A stretch of 64,000 bases of DNA from Megaleporinus macrocephalus. Taxonomy: Eukaryota > Chordata > Actinopteri > Characiformes > Anostomidae. The stretch is from positions 5,229,184 through 5,293,183 of the forward strand of contig CM038716.1 of the NCBI GenBank assembly GCA_021613375.1, in the 5' to 3' direction. A program made the position numbers and the translations under genes. The notes beneath the pieces are model-generated. The model had not been told where the DNA came from. It worked only from the letters and a program-made list of their open reading frames with translations, and did not search any database. Shown in pieces: positions 13,269 through 24,394 of the stretch (its first letter is position 1; every line of letters begins with the position of its first letter).

Positions 13269-16200
13269 ACTCTCTCTTGCTCTCTCTCTTGCACTCTTGC
13301 TCTCTCTCTCTCTCTCCACTGTTTTGTGGTTTATTGTGTTGTTTGCTGGCTGCGTGCTATGGTGTTGCCGTGGTAACAGGATGTCTCTGAACTAAGCGCT
13401 CTGTAATTAGAACAAGACCTCAATGTCCAAGACAGGAAGTAACGGCGGGACAGGAGAGGATGGGGGTTGGGGGGGGGTTACCCTGTATCACTTAACACCG
13501 GGGTCTCCCTCCACACACACACACATGCGCATGCACACATGCACACCTGTCAGCTGGAAACCCGCAGCTGTAGCTTCAGCCTAAATTAACCCCTCGTTAT
13601 TCAGTTACAACCTAAAACCTGCTCTAACGTAGCATTCGGTCACCAATCTGAGGGTCCGGTGACTAATATGAACTATTCAGTAGTGACTATGAATTCTTCA
13701 GCAGCCAGAACTGATTATTCAGTGACTATAGTGCTATGGATTATATCTAGATGCAGCTTTGGTGGTTTGATGTTTCATAGATGGTTATAACTCCCAATAA
13801 GTGGTTAGTAGCTTTTTTAGCAGCTGTTCGTATCTTCAGTCAAGTTGGTGCCAGGAGATATTTGTGCGTAGTTATGTTTACTGACTAGTCAGAAACAGTA
13901 TTTATGGACTGCTGTAGATAGAAGTGAATAGTTTGAGTTAGTTTTTATTCGTTATGTTTAGTATTGGCTCAAGTTTTGACTCTCTACTGCCCTCTAGCGG
14001 ATGTATCCTTGGCTTAAGCCACCCAGGGACGCATGGAAGTATGGGGGAAGTGCATGAGACGGTTAGGACTTGCGTATGTATTTCAGTAAACTGGCCTTTA
14101 GATACTGTTTCTGACTAGAGATGGAAGGCTCGATCGGCTATGGTATTGGTATCGGCCAATTTCTAATCAAAATATGCGATCAGCTGATATTTCTCAATTT
14201 AGCCGATCCCGAGAACCGATCGTTGGTGTTAAACAAATGAGCTTAATTTCTGTATTTCCAGCTAGCGTTTCATCCAGAACAAGAAGCCTTCTGTGAAACC
14301 CCTCCCGCCAGGTCCCTGCAATTCCTATCTGAACCACTAGGTGGAAAAACATACCCTTTTATTTTCCACAGACTGACTATAGTGGCGGGCCCCGCCAGAA
14401 CAGTTTACAGTGTTCTGTAACATCTGTCACATCTGTAAAATCAATGTGTCTCATGGGAGAACCAAGACATTTAACACTACTAATAACCCAGAACACCGTG
14501 CAGACCAGATCTGACCGGTATGAACAGTACAGCAGCAGAAACAGCCAGAGAGCTAAAGGAACCACAGCCAGAGTGATTGATAACCATGTTCCACTAGGTT
14601 TCATAACTTGCACTAATAATTGCATGTAGCCTGCCGTGGCAGATAGCCCCGCCCTCGATCCGTACCGGCTACCGCACTAAAAAGGTCCATCTCCATTTCT
14701 AACCAATTATGACCACAACGGGTCAAACATCAGTCACTCACCTGAGAAGACACATATGGCCACTCCGCAGGCTACGTGAAAGCTTTTACTCTTATCCAAC
14801 AACCGACGAGCTTTTCTACTGTTCACCTGAGAGAGAAAACAAAGTATGATTACTGTTATTAATGGTTTAATAACATATTTATGATATGATTAATACAGAT
14901 TTATTACAGTAAAACAGTATGTGGGGTTACTTTTGGGTTAATCAACTGACCACCATGATTGTAATAGATGTGAACATCTTTCATCTTGATTTTAATGGAA
15001 TTCTTTATTTTGGTCATTTATTATCTTTGCAGCAATTTAAGCATTTCTGTACTGAATAGGTTTCTCTTTTACCTGATTAGTTCCTCTCAGCGTGGTCAGT
15101 ACAGATCTGCACATGGGCAGCAGCACCAGGCTGCAGTTCAAGTTCAGGACGGACGCAGATGCTCGGCTGATGCACAGTCCTAGCTGGACAAACACATAAC
15201 GGGGTTAGACCGCCCCCTAAAGGCGAGACGAAGAACAACTGTCACTAAACACTCAAACACTAATACACTAATACAGTTGAGGGACTTTTTTTAAAGACGC
15301 TAGTTCTCTGTTTTGTATGACTTGTATATGAGAAACAAACAATACTCTTCCATACAACCAGTAACAAATGAAATTTAGTGCTCATGCACAGGACAGGGGA
15401 AGAAGAGGGGCCACATGCTGCACTCCCACATGGTCAAAAAGGAGAGATGGCCAAAAAGCACAAGATCTGAAGAACAAAGAACTGAGATATTAGTTCTTAA
15501 ATCAGGCAAACGCTGTGTAAATATCAGTTTCAGTGGTGGGGAGACCTCCTAGAGTTGACAAAGCTGAAGCTGACTTCCTGTTTGCTTATAATATTTGTAG
15601 TAGTAACTGGTTAGCATCACAGCAGAAGCTGTCATAGCAACAGTTTGCTAACCCGCTACCCAGCTAGTGTTATTTGCTGTGTAGGTGTTTACTGTGTTAT
15701 ATGTTATATCATGGTTTTTTAAAGGGTTTTAAAACCACAAAGATCTAAACAAGCAAGTTTACTAGCCCAGCGTCCTTCACCTTGGCAATGCATGCCCATG
15801 AACTTGCTGGTGGAGCTTCTGAAGGAACACACAAGGGTGTATATGCTTTACTGCTGAGTTTAGAGATCAACAAGCATTCTGCAGAAATTCAAAACATCTT
15901 TGTCTCTGAAGACGATGAAGAAGCCTAACGTATGATTTTGTAAACTGCTTACTGGGCATAACTGCATTGTTACTTTGCTATTGTCCCCATTGGATAGTAT
16001 TAAGCAACACCTCCACTTTGCTGGTGATGGTGCTGGTGCTGGTGCTAGTGCGATGTTCTTACTCTGGAATGCTGCTAGCTTTATACCAGACATAACAGAA
16101 AGATTCAGTATTGACTCATCTACCCTTCCGGCGTTTTCCTGAAATCGTCCTCTCATCCAGGTGCTTCTTTTCAAAACATATGTGTTCTAGTCAGTCAGCA

Positions 16201-19200
16201 GCAGTTTCCGTCTGGTTCCAGTCTGTCACTGCTGACTGGCCAGAAAGCAGAGAAGCTAGAAGTTCTTGGGATGTTCTGACTGAGATGACTCCTGAGATGA
16301 GCTTACACTGAGAATTTGGAGAAATTCCTTGGAATGTTCTCTATTGTTCTCGAATCGGAGACTCTATGGCTCTTACTGTGGTTGGTGGAGTCCCAGAACA
16401 AATACGGCTTTGTAATCCTCCCCAGATTGACAGATATGAGCAACGTTCTTCTGATTTCTTCAGGACATTCTTTTGTCCATGGAGTAATCAGCCTGTTGAG
16501 TCTTTGCGCTGGCAGTTTGACTCTGAACATGACTAGCCAGCTGTGTGCAATCAGCTGACTCCAACTATCTGTGTAATTGGGCCCATTTAAACAAGCAATT
16601 AATAGTTCATTCAGGGGCGGTACGGACACAGTGTTAAGGCAGCTGTAAGAACTATGCTAGATGATGTCAGGTAGTTCCAAAAACAATAATAAGGTTCTTC
16701 TCTGTTCTCCATAGATATGCTTTTATCAACTCACTTGATTCCGTCATACTGGTTTTAAGTAATGCTTTATGTAATGACAAAATTATCTGGAAAAAAATGT
16801 TCATGGTTGTCAAAACAAGTGTTTAGTTCATTTCCCGACTTTCTCAAAACCTACTGATAAGCTCATTTAGTTGATTTAAGTGTTATCTGCATTGGACGAT
16901 AACAAAGTACATCTACTTAAGTCAGGGTTGTACAAAGTCCGGCCCTCGGGCCAAATGCGGCCCGCAGCCAGATTTGTATTGGTCCGTAGCATCACTCGCA
17001 AGCAATTTTGCAATTATTTCTTTCACCTGACGGGGGCAGTACTGCGTTCTTGTATAGTATGGTTCAACGCCGTGTTAGCAATCGAAGTTATCTAAACTTA
17101 AGAGACATTGGGTGCATTCCAAATCAAGAGACTACTGCGGTTACAAAGGAATGGAATATGAAGAGACATTATGAGACAAAGCGTGGACATATAGTAAATA
17201 CTCAGTGATGAGATGACAGAGAGGCCTGCTCTCACAGCAGCAACTGTTCTTCATGGAACGTGGGGCACAGGAGAACATGACCAGAGCCAGTTATGAGGTG
17301 GCTATACTAATCGCTAAGCAGTGACACTGAGGTGTTTAAACACTCCAGTATATATATATATACATACACTGAGTGATATACAGTCTTCAGGAGAGAAACA
17401 GAAGATACTTGATGCAGAAATGTTGTTTAACACATGTTTAGACAGAATGTGCAGTAGGTTGTAACATTGTTTACTCTGTTGATATTCTGCTGATGCAATT
17501 ACAATAAAGTTACATTCATTTTTTCAATACAGTGTATATACAATTTTTAATAATACTTTCGGAAAGAGAGACCGGCCCTACGCTATTTTGATATTGTCCA
17601 ATCTGGCCCCCTTTAATTTTTTTTTTTTTTTTAATAAAAAATAGTGCATTTTCTAGTTTCAGTACTTCCCTTTTTGGAAACTCAAGTAATAACTTTCACT
17701 ATCCTACATTTAAAAGATAAATATTGTATTTCTGCCCACATTTCTACATTGTATAGGGTATTGGGTTACACTGCTGCCCTTCATGCTGTGGGGGCTCAAT
17801 TCCCTACTTGGGTAACCTGTAACCTATACCAGTAAAAGTCCTTGGGCAAGACTCCTAACACTACCTTCACCTGCCTGTGTACATGTAAAAGATGCTCTGG
17901 ATAAAAGCATCTGCCAAATCTCATAAATATACATGTGATAAAGGTTCCTCACCAGAGCACACATCACCATATCTTCATAAGTCCATGTTTGAGATTCTTT
18001 TACTTGAGTAATTAATTTAAATTAAGTGTTTCTGGTCCTGTAGCTTTTATGCTACAGTGGTCAAATTAATTTTAATGGATTTTTGCAGATATATGCATTG
18101 TATTCAACCAGTTACGTTACATTTCAACCAGGAAAACTGGTTCACACAACTTTTCTGTGGATGGTTGTGATGTAGTGCTCACTGCATTATTAATCTTAAC
18201 ATTATTTAACAATACAATGATTAAAGTCCTTTCAGGAATACCAGACAGTGCAAAGGTTTTAATCTCCTGGGGACATTCTATTTAAAAACATTTATTTAAC
18301 CCTTTCTAAGCTTCTCCTTGTGGAAACAACCCAGTATTATTTACAGTTCTCATCTAATACCTGCTTTGACTGCTCAGTACTTCATTAAGCTAAATCAAGA
18401 TTGCTGCTGAAGGAACTGAATACATTCATACAATGTCTGGGACGTCCAGGAGAAATCTGGACCTACACTTTGTTCTTCAAACTGGATCAAGATATGATCT
18501 ACTTCTTTCACAATAAGATATTTATATTACTTTGTATTGTATTTATATTGATTTACATCTGTTCTAATCATATCTGGTGTTCTTACTGGTGAACAAACAC
18601 TTATTTCTAAGATAAAGGGGTTTACAATCAGCTAAGGTGCCAAAGACTGGCACAGCGACACTATCAGTACTGTTTGAGTTATCAGTACTGTTTGAGTAGT
18701 TTGACCAGAGGAGAATGGGTCCCCCCTTGTGATTCTTGGTTCCTCCCATGGTTTCTTCCTCCAGTTCTGAGGGAGTTTTCTGGGGGAGTTTCTATGTTTG
18801 TTCTATGATTTCTATGGTTCTCTATGTTTGTTCTATGATTTCTATGATTTTTTTCTGTGTTATTTTCTTTTTAGGCTTATGTATGCTCTATTGAACTTTT
18901 CTTATCACTAACTTCCTGTAAGGCTGCTTTGTGATGACATCAGTTGTTAAAAGTGCTATACAAATAAAATTGATTTGACTTGATTTGATGTTTCAATGTT
19001 ATCAAATAAACACAGTATTATTCGTAGGTCACGTGAAGGCAGTGTATGCAGTAGGAGGTTTCAGAGCCATTCTTTTCTGTAATATGCATTGAGGCAGTAA
19101 TACAATAATGAATTGAAATATACAAAGAAAATGTACTTTTGACTACTTACATATAAGAACTAAGTAGTCTAGTACTTAAGCAAACTTGACCAGGAGTATC

Positions 19201-21522
19201 TACACTTGGACTCAAGTAGTGGAGCTGTGTACTGTATCCACCTCTGATTGTTATATATATATTTATATATACAGGGAACATGTTCCTTTGAAATGATTGG
19301 ATCAACATTTTGGGGGATTTAATGCTGCAGTTCATCTTCAAAACTGAGGGTGGGTTTAGTGAGGGTTAAAGCCAGTTAGGCTCAGGTTAATCTTATGGTC
19401 AGGTTTAAGACTGAGAACTGATCAAATCTGCTGGACTAAGAGACTGAAAACATTCAGAATGAGACCAGAATATCCGAGTGTGAGATCAGAGATCAGAGTG
19501 TGTGTGTTTAATACACAGTTACACACACACACACTCTCTGATCTCTGCGTTCTTTTAGGAAAAGCTGACGTGCCGTCACACGCCTGAAGATGCAGGAACT
19601 CAGCAGCAGCCCAGGACACTGACTTTCGGGGGTTTTCCACACGTTCCATTTTAGAAGTTGGTTTAGAATTTTCTGCTTTTCACCATCCAAATTATTTCAA
19701 ACACATTCAGTGATGTTGAGGTTCTGGACTTTGCAGTGGTCCGTCTGTTGTTTCACAGAAGCTTCTTGTCGGAATGGTTTGATGTGAAACGCTCTGTTCT
19801 AAAGAAACCTGCAGAATTCAAATTGTTCACAGTGGTGGTGATATGATGGTGGTATATGGTTTCTCGTGCTATCTGTCTGATAGCAAATGAGATTATTACT
19901 AATGGACCTTGGAGACCTAAAGTGAAAAAGCAGGAGGAACGTTGTGATGTAGTGTAGAAGGTTAATGAGTTCTTACCCCCAGCATCTGGTGGAGATAGTA
20001 GTACTGCAGCCCACTGGAGTACAGAGTGAATGATCTCCAGAAGAGCCAAACACTAACGGCCAACCACACCACCTGCACAACAGACCACACATACACACCA
20101 CTGAAACAATATTTCAAAATTAATATCTTCACATGGAAACATCTCAGAAAGAGGTGGGCTTTGGGCTATATGACAATAACTATTGCTCTTGGGATAAATT
20201 CCGTATCCCGCATATCATGGTTATCATCACTTATGGTTATTCCAGCCTAGATTTAGCATTTGTGGTGCAATATTCTGTAGCTTGGCTTCATCAGTTCAAC
20301 AGAATTCATCATATGTTCTCTCACTACCATACCAAGCATGCACTACACTGTCTAAAGAAAAACAAGGATCTTCAAAAACTGTCCTTACTTTCAATGTAAG
20401 TCAATGGAACCAGAATTTTTTCCAAACTACTTTGGAGCATTTCTATTGGTCCGTTTATCATCAATGGACAAAGATGGAGATATATGTTTTTCTTTGGACT
20501 GTGATGATATGCTGCCTTTTTGATAGAGATATCATATTTAAGAGATGAGCACACATGAACATCACCACAATGTCATATTTACTAGTGGGAAACTATTATT
20601 AACTGACCCCAAGTCAGCAACGATAGCCACTGAAGCCTGCACTGAAAACTTGCTGTATAGTTTAGATACTCAGCAAAACACTGCAGGCTTAAAATCACCC
20701 TCACACTCACTCTTACTCATCTTTTAAGCCACTAATCCTCCAGTGTCTATGGGTTGCTGGAGCCTATTACAGCACTCTTTGCGCTGATGACAGGAATCTC
20801 CTTGAACAGACCACCAGTCCATCATAGATGGAGAACATGCACACTCCACACCCTGGTCGCCCCTGATGTGGGAATCGAACCCCTCTTGTGCTTAACATTT
20901 TGTAGAGTAATGCCTCATAAACAGACTTTTATAAGACCCACAAGTACAAACTTCAGAGGACTTGAAGGCAGCAGCACATCAATAGGGATTTCTGAAGGTG
21001 TTACCCAATCCTGACTGCTAGCTCAGGATAATCAGTACAAACATGCCAGCGTTAGAACAATAACCTTGTTAACTTTAAGCTTATACTTTGCTGATGAATC
21101 ATCTTTGTGGTTCTAGGTTCATTCCCTCAGCTGTGAAGATGATCTTAAGACAGTTACTACATTTATACTGCTGCAGTGAGAGATTCAGGCAGTAATGCCT
21201 TTCTTCTGCATCAACCAGCTAATGATAAAAATATGCCACTACTGTATAACCTCATTCCAGATACGACTGTAGCTCCACTGTAGGACATGAAAAAGCAGAT
21301 GCACACTTGTGATACATTTCTCATATTGGCTGCAGAGTCTATATCTTTAAAGAACTCTGATTGGCTGCATGTTTCATTATTAAGGGATCATAATAATAAG
21401 TCCTGTTTAATTAGATTTACTGCAGCACAGTTTGTGAAACGTGGAGCAGAAGTATTTGCAAATGTCATGCTTTGTACTGCAGTAAACCATTGTGACAAGA
21501 ATTCACAAGCTGTTAACCGGTA

Positions 21523-21597
<75 letters not shown>

Positions 21598-21908
21598 TCA
21601 TATACACTGACTGTGAATGTAATATAATGTAATGGTTGAATAAATGATATATACACTTAGTGACTGAATATAGGATAATTATGATAAATGCCTAAGTGTA
21701 TAGATTATATATACAGTCACTGACTGACTGTATATGACATTTGCACTCACTGACTGTGTATATATATATATGTTGTGGATACTCGCCGCTTGACTGACTG
21801 CTCTGTGTTAATAAAGTGTTAATAAAGTTGTAATAAAGAGTTAAGTCGTACCAGAACGCCGTGTTTCGCTGCCTCGTTCGCCGCCCAGCTCCGCAGCACC
21901 AGCCCCAT
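4073..21908 (-). CDS. nox4: NADPH oxidase 4 (nox4), ten 5' coding exons; 3' part outside window
   Basis: NOX4 is a membrane flavocytochrome that moves electrons from NADPH through FAD and two haems to oxygen, releasing mainly H2O2; it works with p22phox. Exons (descending): 21852-21908, 19977-20072, 15073-15183, 14742-14826, 11988-12085, 9940-9967, 9495-9567, 6132-6212, 5139-5319, 4073-4237. They sum to 975 nt with phase kept at every junction, giving 325 residues. The start follows NOX4 homology (MGLVLRSWAANEAAKH). Haem histidine pairs are visible at H105/H119 and H194/H207. H222 and C226 of the E-loop fall at the same numbers as in mammalian NOX4. The fragment stops after FKARPGQ at the beginning of the FAD-binding domain; the rest of the FAD and NADPH domains must lie left of base 1, and I found no further exon in 1-4072. 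It is transcribed away from naalad2. Identity is near certain. Confidence 0.96.
5139..5319 (-). CDS. nox4: nox4 coding exon 9 (E-loop)
   Basis: 181 nt, residues 210-270. Begins GGAIKYQTNLEAHPPGC, carrying H222 and C226, and ends FRPHFPQ. A second E-loop cysteine (C258) matches mammalian Cys270, so the loop is about 12 residues shorter than in human NOX4 and acid-rich (EPEAEIEEES). One sequon, N233. Acceptor TTGTAG, donor GTTTGC. Confidence 0.95.
5375..6060. repeat. Dispersed palindromic repeat (ATTGGTCCATT family), two fragments
   Basis: Fragments at 5375-5500 and 5925-6060 share ACTTTTAATGTAAGT, TTTTATTGGTCTATTCATTA and ACCAATAGAAATGGTCCAAA. Four more copies occur at 20340-20545, 33960-34215, 41030-41310 and 56230-56470. 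Confidence 0.6.
5510..5800 (-). pseudogene. Tc1-like transposase remnant
   Basis: On the minus strand the sequence reads like the end of a Tc1-like DDE transposase, NWPTKNPDLIPTEHLWDEL, corresponding to the conserved PDLNPIEHLWDEL region, followed upstream by degraded sequence. No continuous frame. In nox4 intron 8. Confidence 0.7.
6132..6212 (-). CDS. nox4: nox4 coding exon 8
   Basis: 81 nt, residues 183-210. Contains YEIFWYTHNLFILFYVILM with haem ligands H194 and H207 of helix V, 13 residues apart. Acceptor CTACAG, donor GTATGT. Confidence 0.95.
6660..6990 (-). pseudogene. Tc1-like transposase remnant
   Basis: Minus-strand translation contains SDHASLSG and FGGGGIMLWGCCSGVD, the catalytic-core region of Tc1-like transposases, with a stop inside. 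In nox4 intron 7. It overlaps in sequence with the remnant at 5510-5800 (shared CCCCATAGCATTATCCCTCC). Confidence 0.7.
6991..9494. other. nox4 intron 7, remainder
   Basis: No exon or recognised repeat. Bases 7310-7600 are richer in G+C than the rest, but I see no open frame or motif that explains this. The remainder is AT-rich. Confidence 0.4.
9495..9567 (-). CDS. nox4: nox4 coding exon 7
   Basis: 73 nt, residues 159-183, a transmembrane helix beginning VPGITGVLLVLILFLM and ending SSYSIR. Acceptor CTTAG, donor GTGAAG, phases 1 in and 2 out. Confidence 0.95.
9940..9967 (-). CDS. nox4: nox4 coding exon 6 (28-nt microexon)
   Basis: 28 nt encoding DPRILILTT plus one base, matching the DPRKLLFTT segment of mammalian NOX4. 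Acceptor CGCAG, donor GTGAGG. Both neighbouring exons need its 9 codons plus one base to stay in frame. Confidence 0.92.
10065..10606. mobile_element. Foldback/MITE-like element, copy 2
   Basis: Same family as 1746-2322: inverted arms around 10154-10213 and 10401-10459 and the outer end CAATGTTATGGCTG, the reverse complement of the copy 1 terminus. In nox4 intron 5. Confidence 0.65.
11580..11984 (+). repeat. Dispersed repeat with telomere-like stretch and (GT)n
   Basis: Contains GGTTAAGGTTAGGGTTAGG, GTGTAGGTGTAGTATTATTT, then ATGGGTGACCTCACTAATAT and a (GT)n at 11936-11984. An inverted relative at 22460-22560 seeds the 48-bp array upstream of nox4. Confidence 0.7.
11988..12085 (-). CDS. nox4: nox4 coding exon 5
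   Basis: 98 nt, residues 117-149. Includes VVHVSAHLVNAVRFSV with haem ligand H119, 14 residues after H105 as in the family. Acceptor TTACAG; the donor GTAACACAC runs directly into a CA repeat. Confidence 0.95.
12550..13320 (+). repeat. Polypyrimidine tract, (TC)n-rich
   Basis: About 770 bp of nearly pure C and T, built from TCTC and TTTCTC runs with an internal 68-bp duplication (CTCTTTCTCGCTGTCTCTCT near 12833 and 12915). Purine-rich on the nox4 sense strand. Long Ser/Leu frames here are an effect of composition. Confidence 0.95.
14116..14695. mobile_element. hAT-like non-autonomous element, copy 2
   Basis: Terminal TAGAGATGGA and TCCATCTCCA, flanked by 8-bp near-identical TTTCTGAC (14108-14115) and TTTCTAAC (14696-14703), as expected for hAT target duplications. 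The interior is the inverted counterpart of 2351-3271 with a deletion. In nox4 intron 4. Confidence 0.75.
14742..14826 (-). CDS. nox4: nox4 coding exon 4
   Basis: 85 nt, residues 89-116 plus one base. Contains RRLLDKSKSFHVACG, with the first haem-ligand histidine of helix III (H105). Acceptor CTCAG, donor GTGAGT. Confidence 0.95.
15073..15183 (-). CDS. nox4: nox4 coding exon 3
   Basis: 111 nt, residues 52-88, second helix with the conserved LSRASAS-like and NLNCSLVLLPMCR segments. The acceptor CCAG before CTAGGA was chosen over a TAG four bases downstream because it restores LGLC and phase 0. Donor GTAAAA. Confidence 0.94.
15860..16560 (-). pseudogene. Possible Tc1/mariner-like transposase remnant
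   Basis: Minus-strand translation gives ECPEEIRRTLLISVNLG and FWDSTNH, resembling the N-terminal helix-turn-helix of fish Tc1-like transposases; KHLDERTISGK occurs further on. Several frameshifts and stops. The family call is from memory only. Confidence 0.4.
16925..17620. mobile_element. Possible hAT-derived element
   Basis: Left end CAGGGTTGTACAAAGTCCGG followed by CCCTCGGGCCAAATGCGGCC; right end contains CTGGCCCCC. Such GGCC-rich ends are typical of some hAT families. The right boundary is blurred by a poly-T run. Confidence 0.4.
17745..17935 (+). mobile_element. SINE/LINE-tail-like fragment
   Basis: Contains TCCTTGGGCAAGACTCCTAA and GATAAAAGCATCTGCCAAAT, segments found at the 3' end of widespread teleost retroposons. 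In nox4 intron 2. Confidence 0.5.
18690..18992 (+). mobile_element. Retroposon 3' tail
   Basis: GGTTCCTCCCATGGTTTCTT and AAGTGCTATACAAATAAAAT followed by a TTGATTTGACTTGATTTGA tail, a common teleost retroposon end. In nox4 intron 2. Confidence 0.55.
19977..20072 (-). CDS. nox4: nox4 coding exon 2
   Basis: 96 nt, residues 20-51, first transmembrane helix (VVWLAVSVWLFW) and the following loop ending YYYLHQMLG. Acceptor TGCAG, donor GTAAGA, phase 0 at both ends. Confidence 0.95.
20340..20545. repeat. ATTGGTCCATT-family repeat
   Basis: CTTTCAATGTAAGTCAATGG, then GAGCATTTCTATTGGTCCGT. Same family as 5375-6060. In nox4 intron 1. Confidence 0.6.
20745..20890 (-). mobile_element. tRNA-like SINE fragment
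   Basis: GGGAATCGAACCC on the plus strand is the reverse complement of a Pol III B box (GGTTCGATTCC), preceded by ACCAGTCCATCATAGATGG, typical of fish tRNA-derived SINEs. Fragment only. Confidence 0.45.
21523..21595. repeat. (TA)n microsatellite
   Basis: About 35 uninterrupted TA units in nox4 intron 1. Confidence 0.97.
21852..21908 (-). CDS. nox4: nox4 coding exon 1
   Basis: Encodes residues 1-19, MGLVLRSWAANEAAKHGVL. The ATG is at 21906-21908. The donor reads GTACGA (sense strand) just below 21852, phase 0. It lies in a CpG-rich stretch. Confidence 0.93.
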
Positions 21909-22070
21909 GACCGCTTCCAGCTCGCGAGAGAGAGAGTGTCTACACCCCGGTCCCCGTCGGCATGAGCGAGCCGCTCGGTAAACTCGGCACGAGCTTTCTT
22001 ACAAATCCACGAGAGAGCTGGGCGCGCGCGCGTGTGTGTTTTCATCTCATGCCGGTCCTGTGTGGAGGAG

Positions 22071-22113
<43 letters not shown>

Positions 22114-22240
22114 AGGTGGGTGAGGGGGCTGTGGGGGGTTTGGGCTGCTTGGAAGGGTGAGGGGGTCGAGCAGCTGGCGGAAACGGGACTCGAGCCAAGA
22201 AACCCGCAGACATTATTAAATAACATATGAATGTTAATAT
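21909..22240 (-). promoter_or_regulatory. nox4: Probable nox4 5'UTR/core promoter, CpG-rich
   Basis: The bases just upstream of the nox4 ATG are G+C- and CpG-rich (CTCGCGAG, a CG run at 22021-22032), unlike the AT-rich surroundings. A (GT)n tract at 22073-22110 interrupts them. No TATA box is evident here. The transcription start is inferred, not visible. Confidence 0.4.
22073..22110 (+). repeat. (GT)n microsatellite in nox4 5' flank
   Basis: About 19 GT units, 165 bp upstream of the nox4 ATG (CA on its sense strand). Confidence 0.95.
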
Positions 22241-22524
22241 TAACATCGATCTGATACCGATAAACTATTAGTGAACAACATTAATACCAACTGTGCATAA
22301 TGTCAAATACAACATGTAACGTTTATACTCAGCGAGTTCTACATACCAGTTAACAGTGATAGTGTATTAGCGCCATCTAGTGGCAAACGCCATACAGTAC
22401 AGCACGCTCTCTCTTTCTTGCCCTCTCTTTTTTCTGTGTGTATCTCTATCTCTCTAAACCCACACACAGGTTTGTCTTACTATATTAGTGAGGTCATCCA
22501 TAGGTTTCTATTGATCTTTGTTTT

Positions 22525-24335
22525 ACTATAACTAAATAATACTACACCTACACCTAAACCTAAACCTAACCTAAACCACAGTACCATATATAATACTACA
22601 CCTACACCTAACCTAAACCACAGTACAATATATAATACTATACCTAAACCTAAACCTAACCTTAACCACAGTACCTTATATAATACTACACCTACACCTA
22701 ACCTAAACCACAGTATCCTATATAATACTACACCTACACCTAACCTAAACCACAGTACAATATATAATACTATACCTAAACCTAAACCTAACCTTAACCA
22801 CAGTACCTTATATAATACTACACCTACACCTAACCTAAACCACAGTACAATATATAATACTATACCTAAACCTAAACCTAACCTTAACCACAGTACCTTA
22901 TATAATACTACACCTACACCTAACCTAAACCACAGTACCATATATAATACTATACCTAAACCTAAACCTAACCTTAACCTCAGTACCTTATATAATACTA
23001 CACCTACACCTAAACCTGACCTTAACCTCAGTACCTTATATAATACTACACCTACACCTAAACCTAACCTTAACCTCAGTACCCTATATAATACTACACC
23101 TACACCTAAACCTAACCTTAACCTCAGTACCCTATATAATACTACACCTACACCTAAACCTAACCTTAAACTCAGTACCCTATATAATACTACACCTACA
23201 CCTAAACCTAACCTTAACCTCAGTACCTTATATAATACTACACCTACACCTACACCTAACACAAACCTTAACCTCAGTACCTTATATAATACTACACCTA
23301 CACCTTACACTAACTTTAACTTCAGTATATTATATAATACTACACCTACACCTACACCTAACACAAACCTTAACCTCAGTACCTTATATAATACTACACC
23401 TACACCTAACACAAACCTTAACCTCAGTACATTATATAATACTACACCTACACCTACACCTAACACGAACCTTAACTTCAGTACCTTATATAATACTATA
23501 CCTACACCTACACCTAACACAAACCTTAACTTCAGTACCTTATATAATACTACACCTACACCTAACACTAACCTTAAACTCAGTACCTTATATAATACTA
23601 CACCTACACCTAACACAAACCTTAACTTCAGTACCTTATATAATACTATACCTACACCTAACACTAACTTTAACTTCAGGACATTATATAATACTACACC
23701 TACACCTAACACGAACCTTAACCTCAGTACCTTATATAATACTACACCTACACCTACACCTAAACCTAACCTTAACCTCAGTACCCTATATAATACTACA
23801 CCTACACCTAAACCTAACCTTAAACTCAGTACCTATATAATACTATACCTACACCTAAACCTAACCTTAACCTCAGTACCTTATATAATACTACACCTAC
23901 ACCTACACCTAACACGAACCTTAACTTCAGGACCTTATATAATACTATACCTACACCTACACCTAACACAAACCTTAACCTCAGTACCTTATATAATACT
24001 ACACCTAACACTAACCTTAAACTCAGTACCTTATATAATACTACACCTACACCTACACCTAACACGAACCTTAACTTCAGTACCTTATATAATACTATAC
24101 CTACACCTACACCTAACACAAACCTTAACATCAGTACCTTATATAATACTACACCTACACCTAACACTAACCTTAAACTCAGTACCTTATATAATACTAC
24201 ACCTACACCTACACCTAACATGAACCTTAACCTCAGTACCTTATATAATACTACACCTACACCTAACCTTAAACTCAGTACCTTATATAATACTATACCT
24301 ACACCTACACCTAACACAAACCTTAAACTCAGTAC
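22525..24335 (-). repeat. 48-bp telomere-like minisatellite upstream of nox4
   Basis: About 37 units. On the minus strand each reads GGTTAAGGTTAGGTTTAGG, then one or more GTGTAG hexamers, then TATTATATAAGGTACTGA. Length variants differ mostly by 6 bp, so long spurious minus frames (VLYKVLRLRLGLGVGV) stay open. It derives from the dispersed repeat seen once at 11580-11935. Confidence 0.95.
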
Positions 24336-24394
24336 CCAAAAGACTTTCCTTGCCCTGCTGTCTCTGATCCACTCATTACAGCCCAACACGCATT

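Noticed and set aside
12503..13390. Ser/Leu-rich frames and their Arg/Glu-rich antisense frames
   Set aside because: Composition effect of the polypyrimidine tract in a nox4 intron.
22480..24389. Minus-strand frames rich in VLYKVLRLRLGLGVGV as a membrane protein
   Set aside because: Translation of the 48-bp telomere-like array; the period is a multiple of three so frames stay open.
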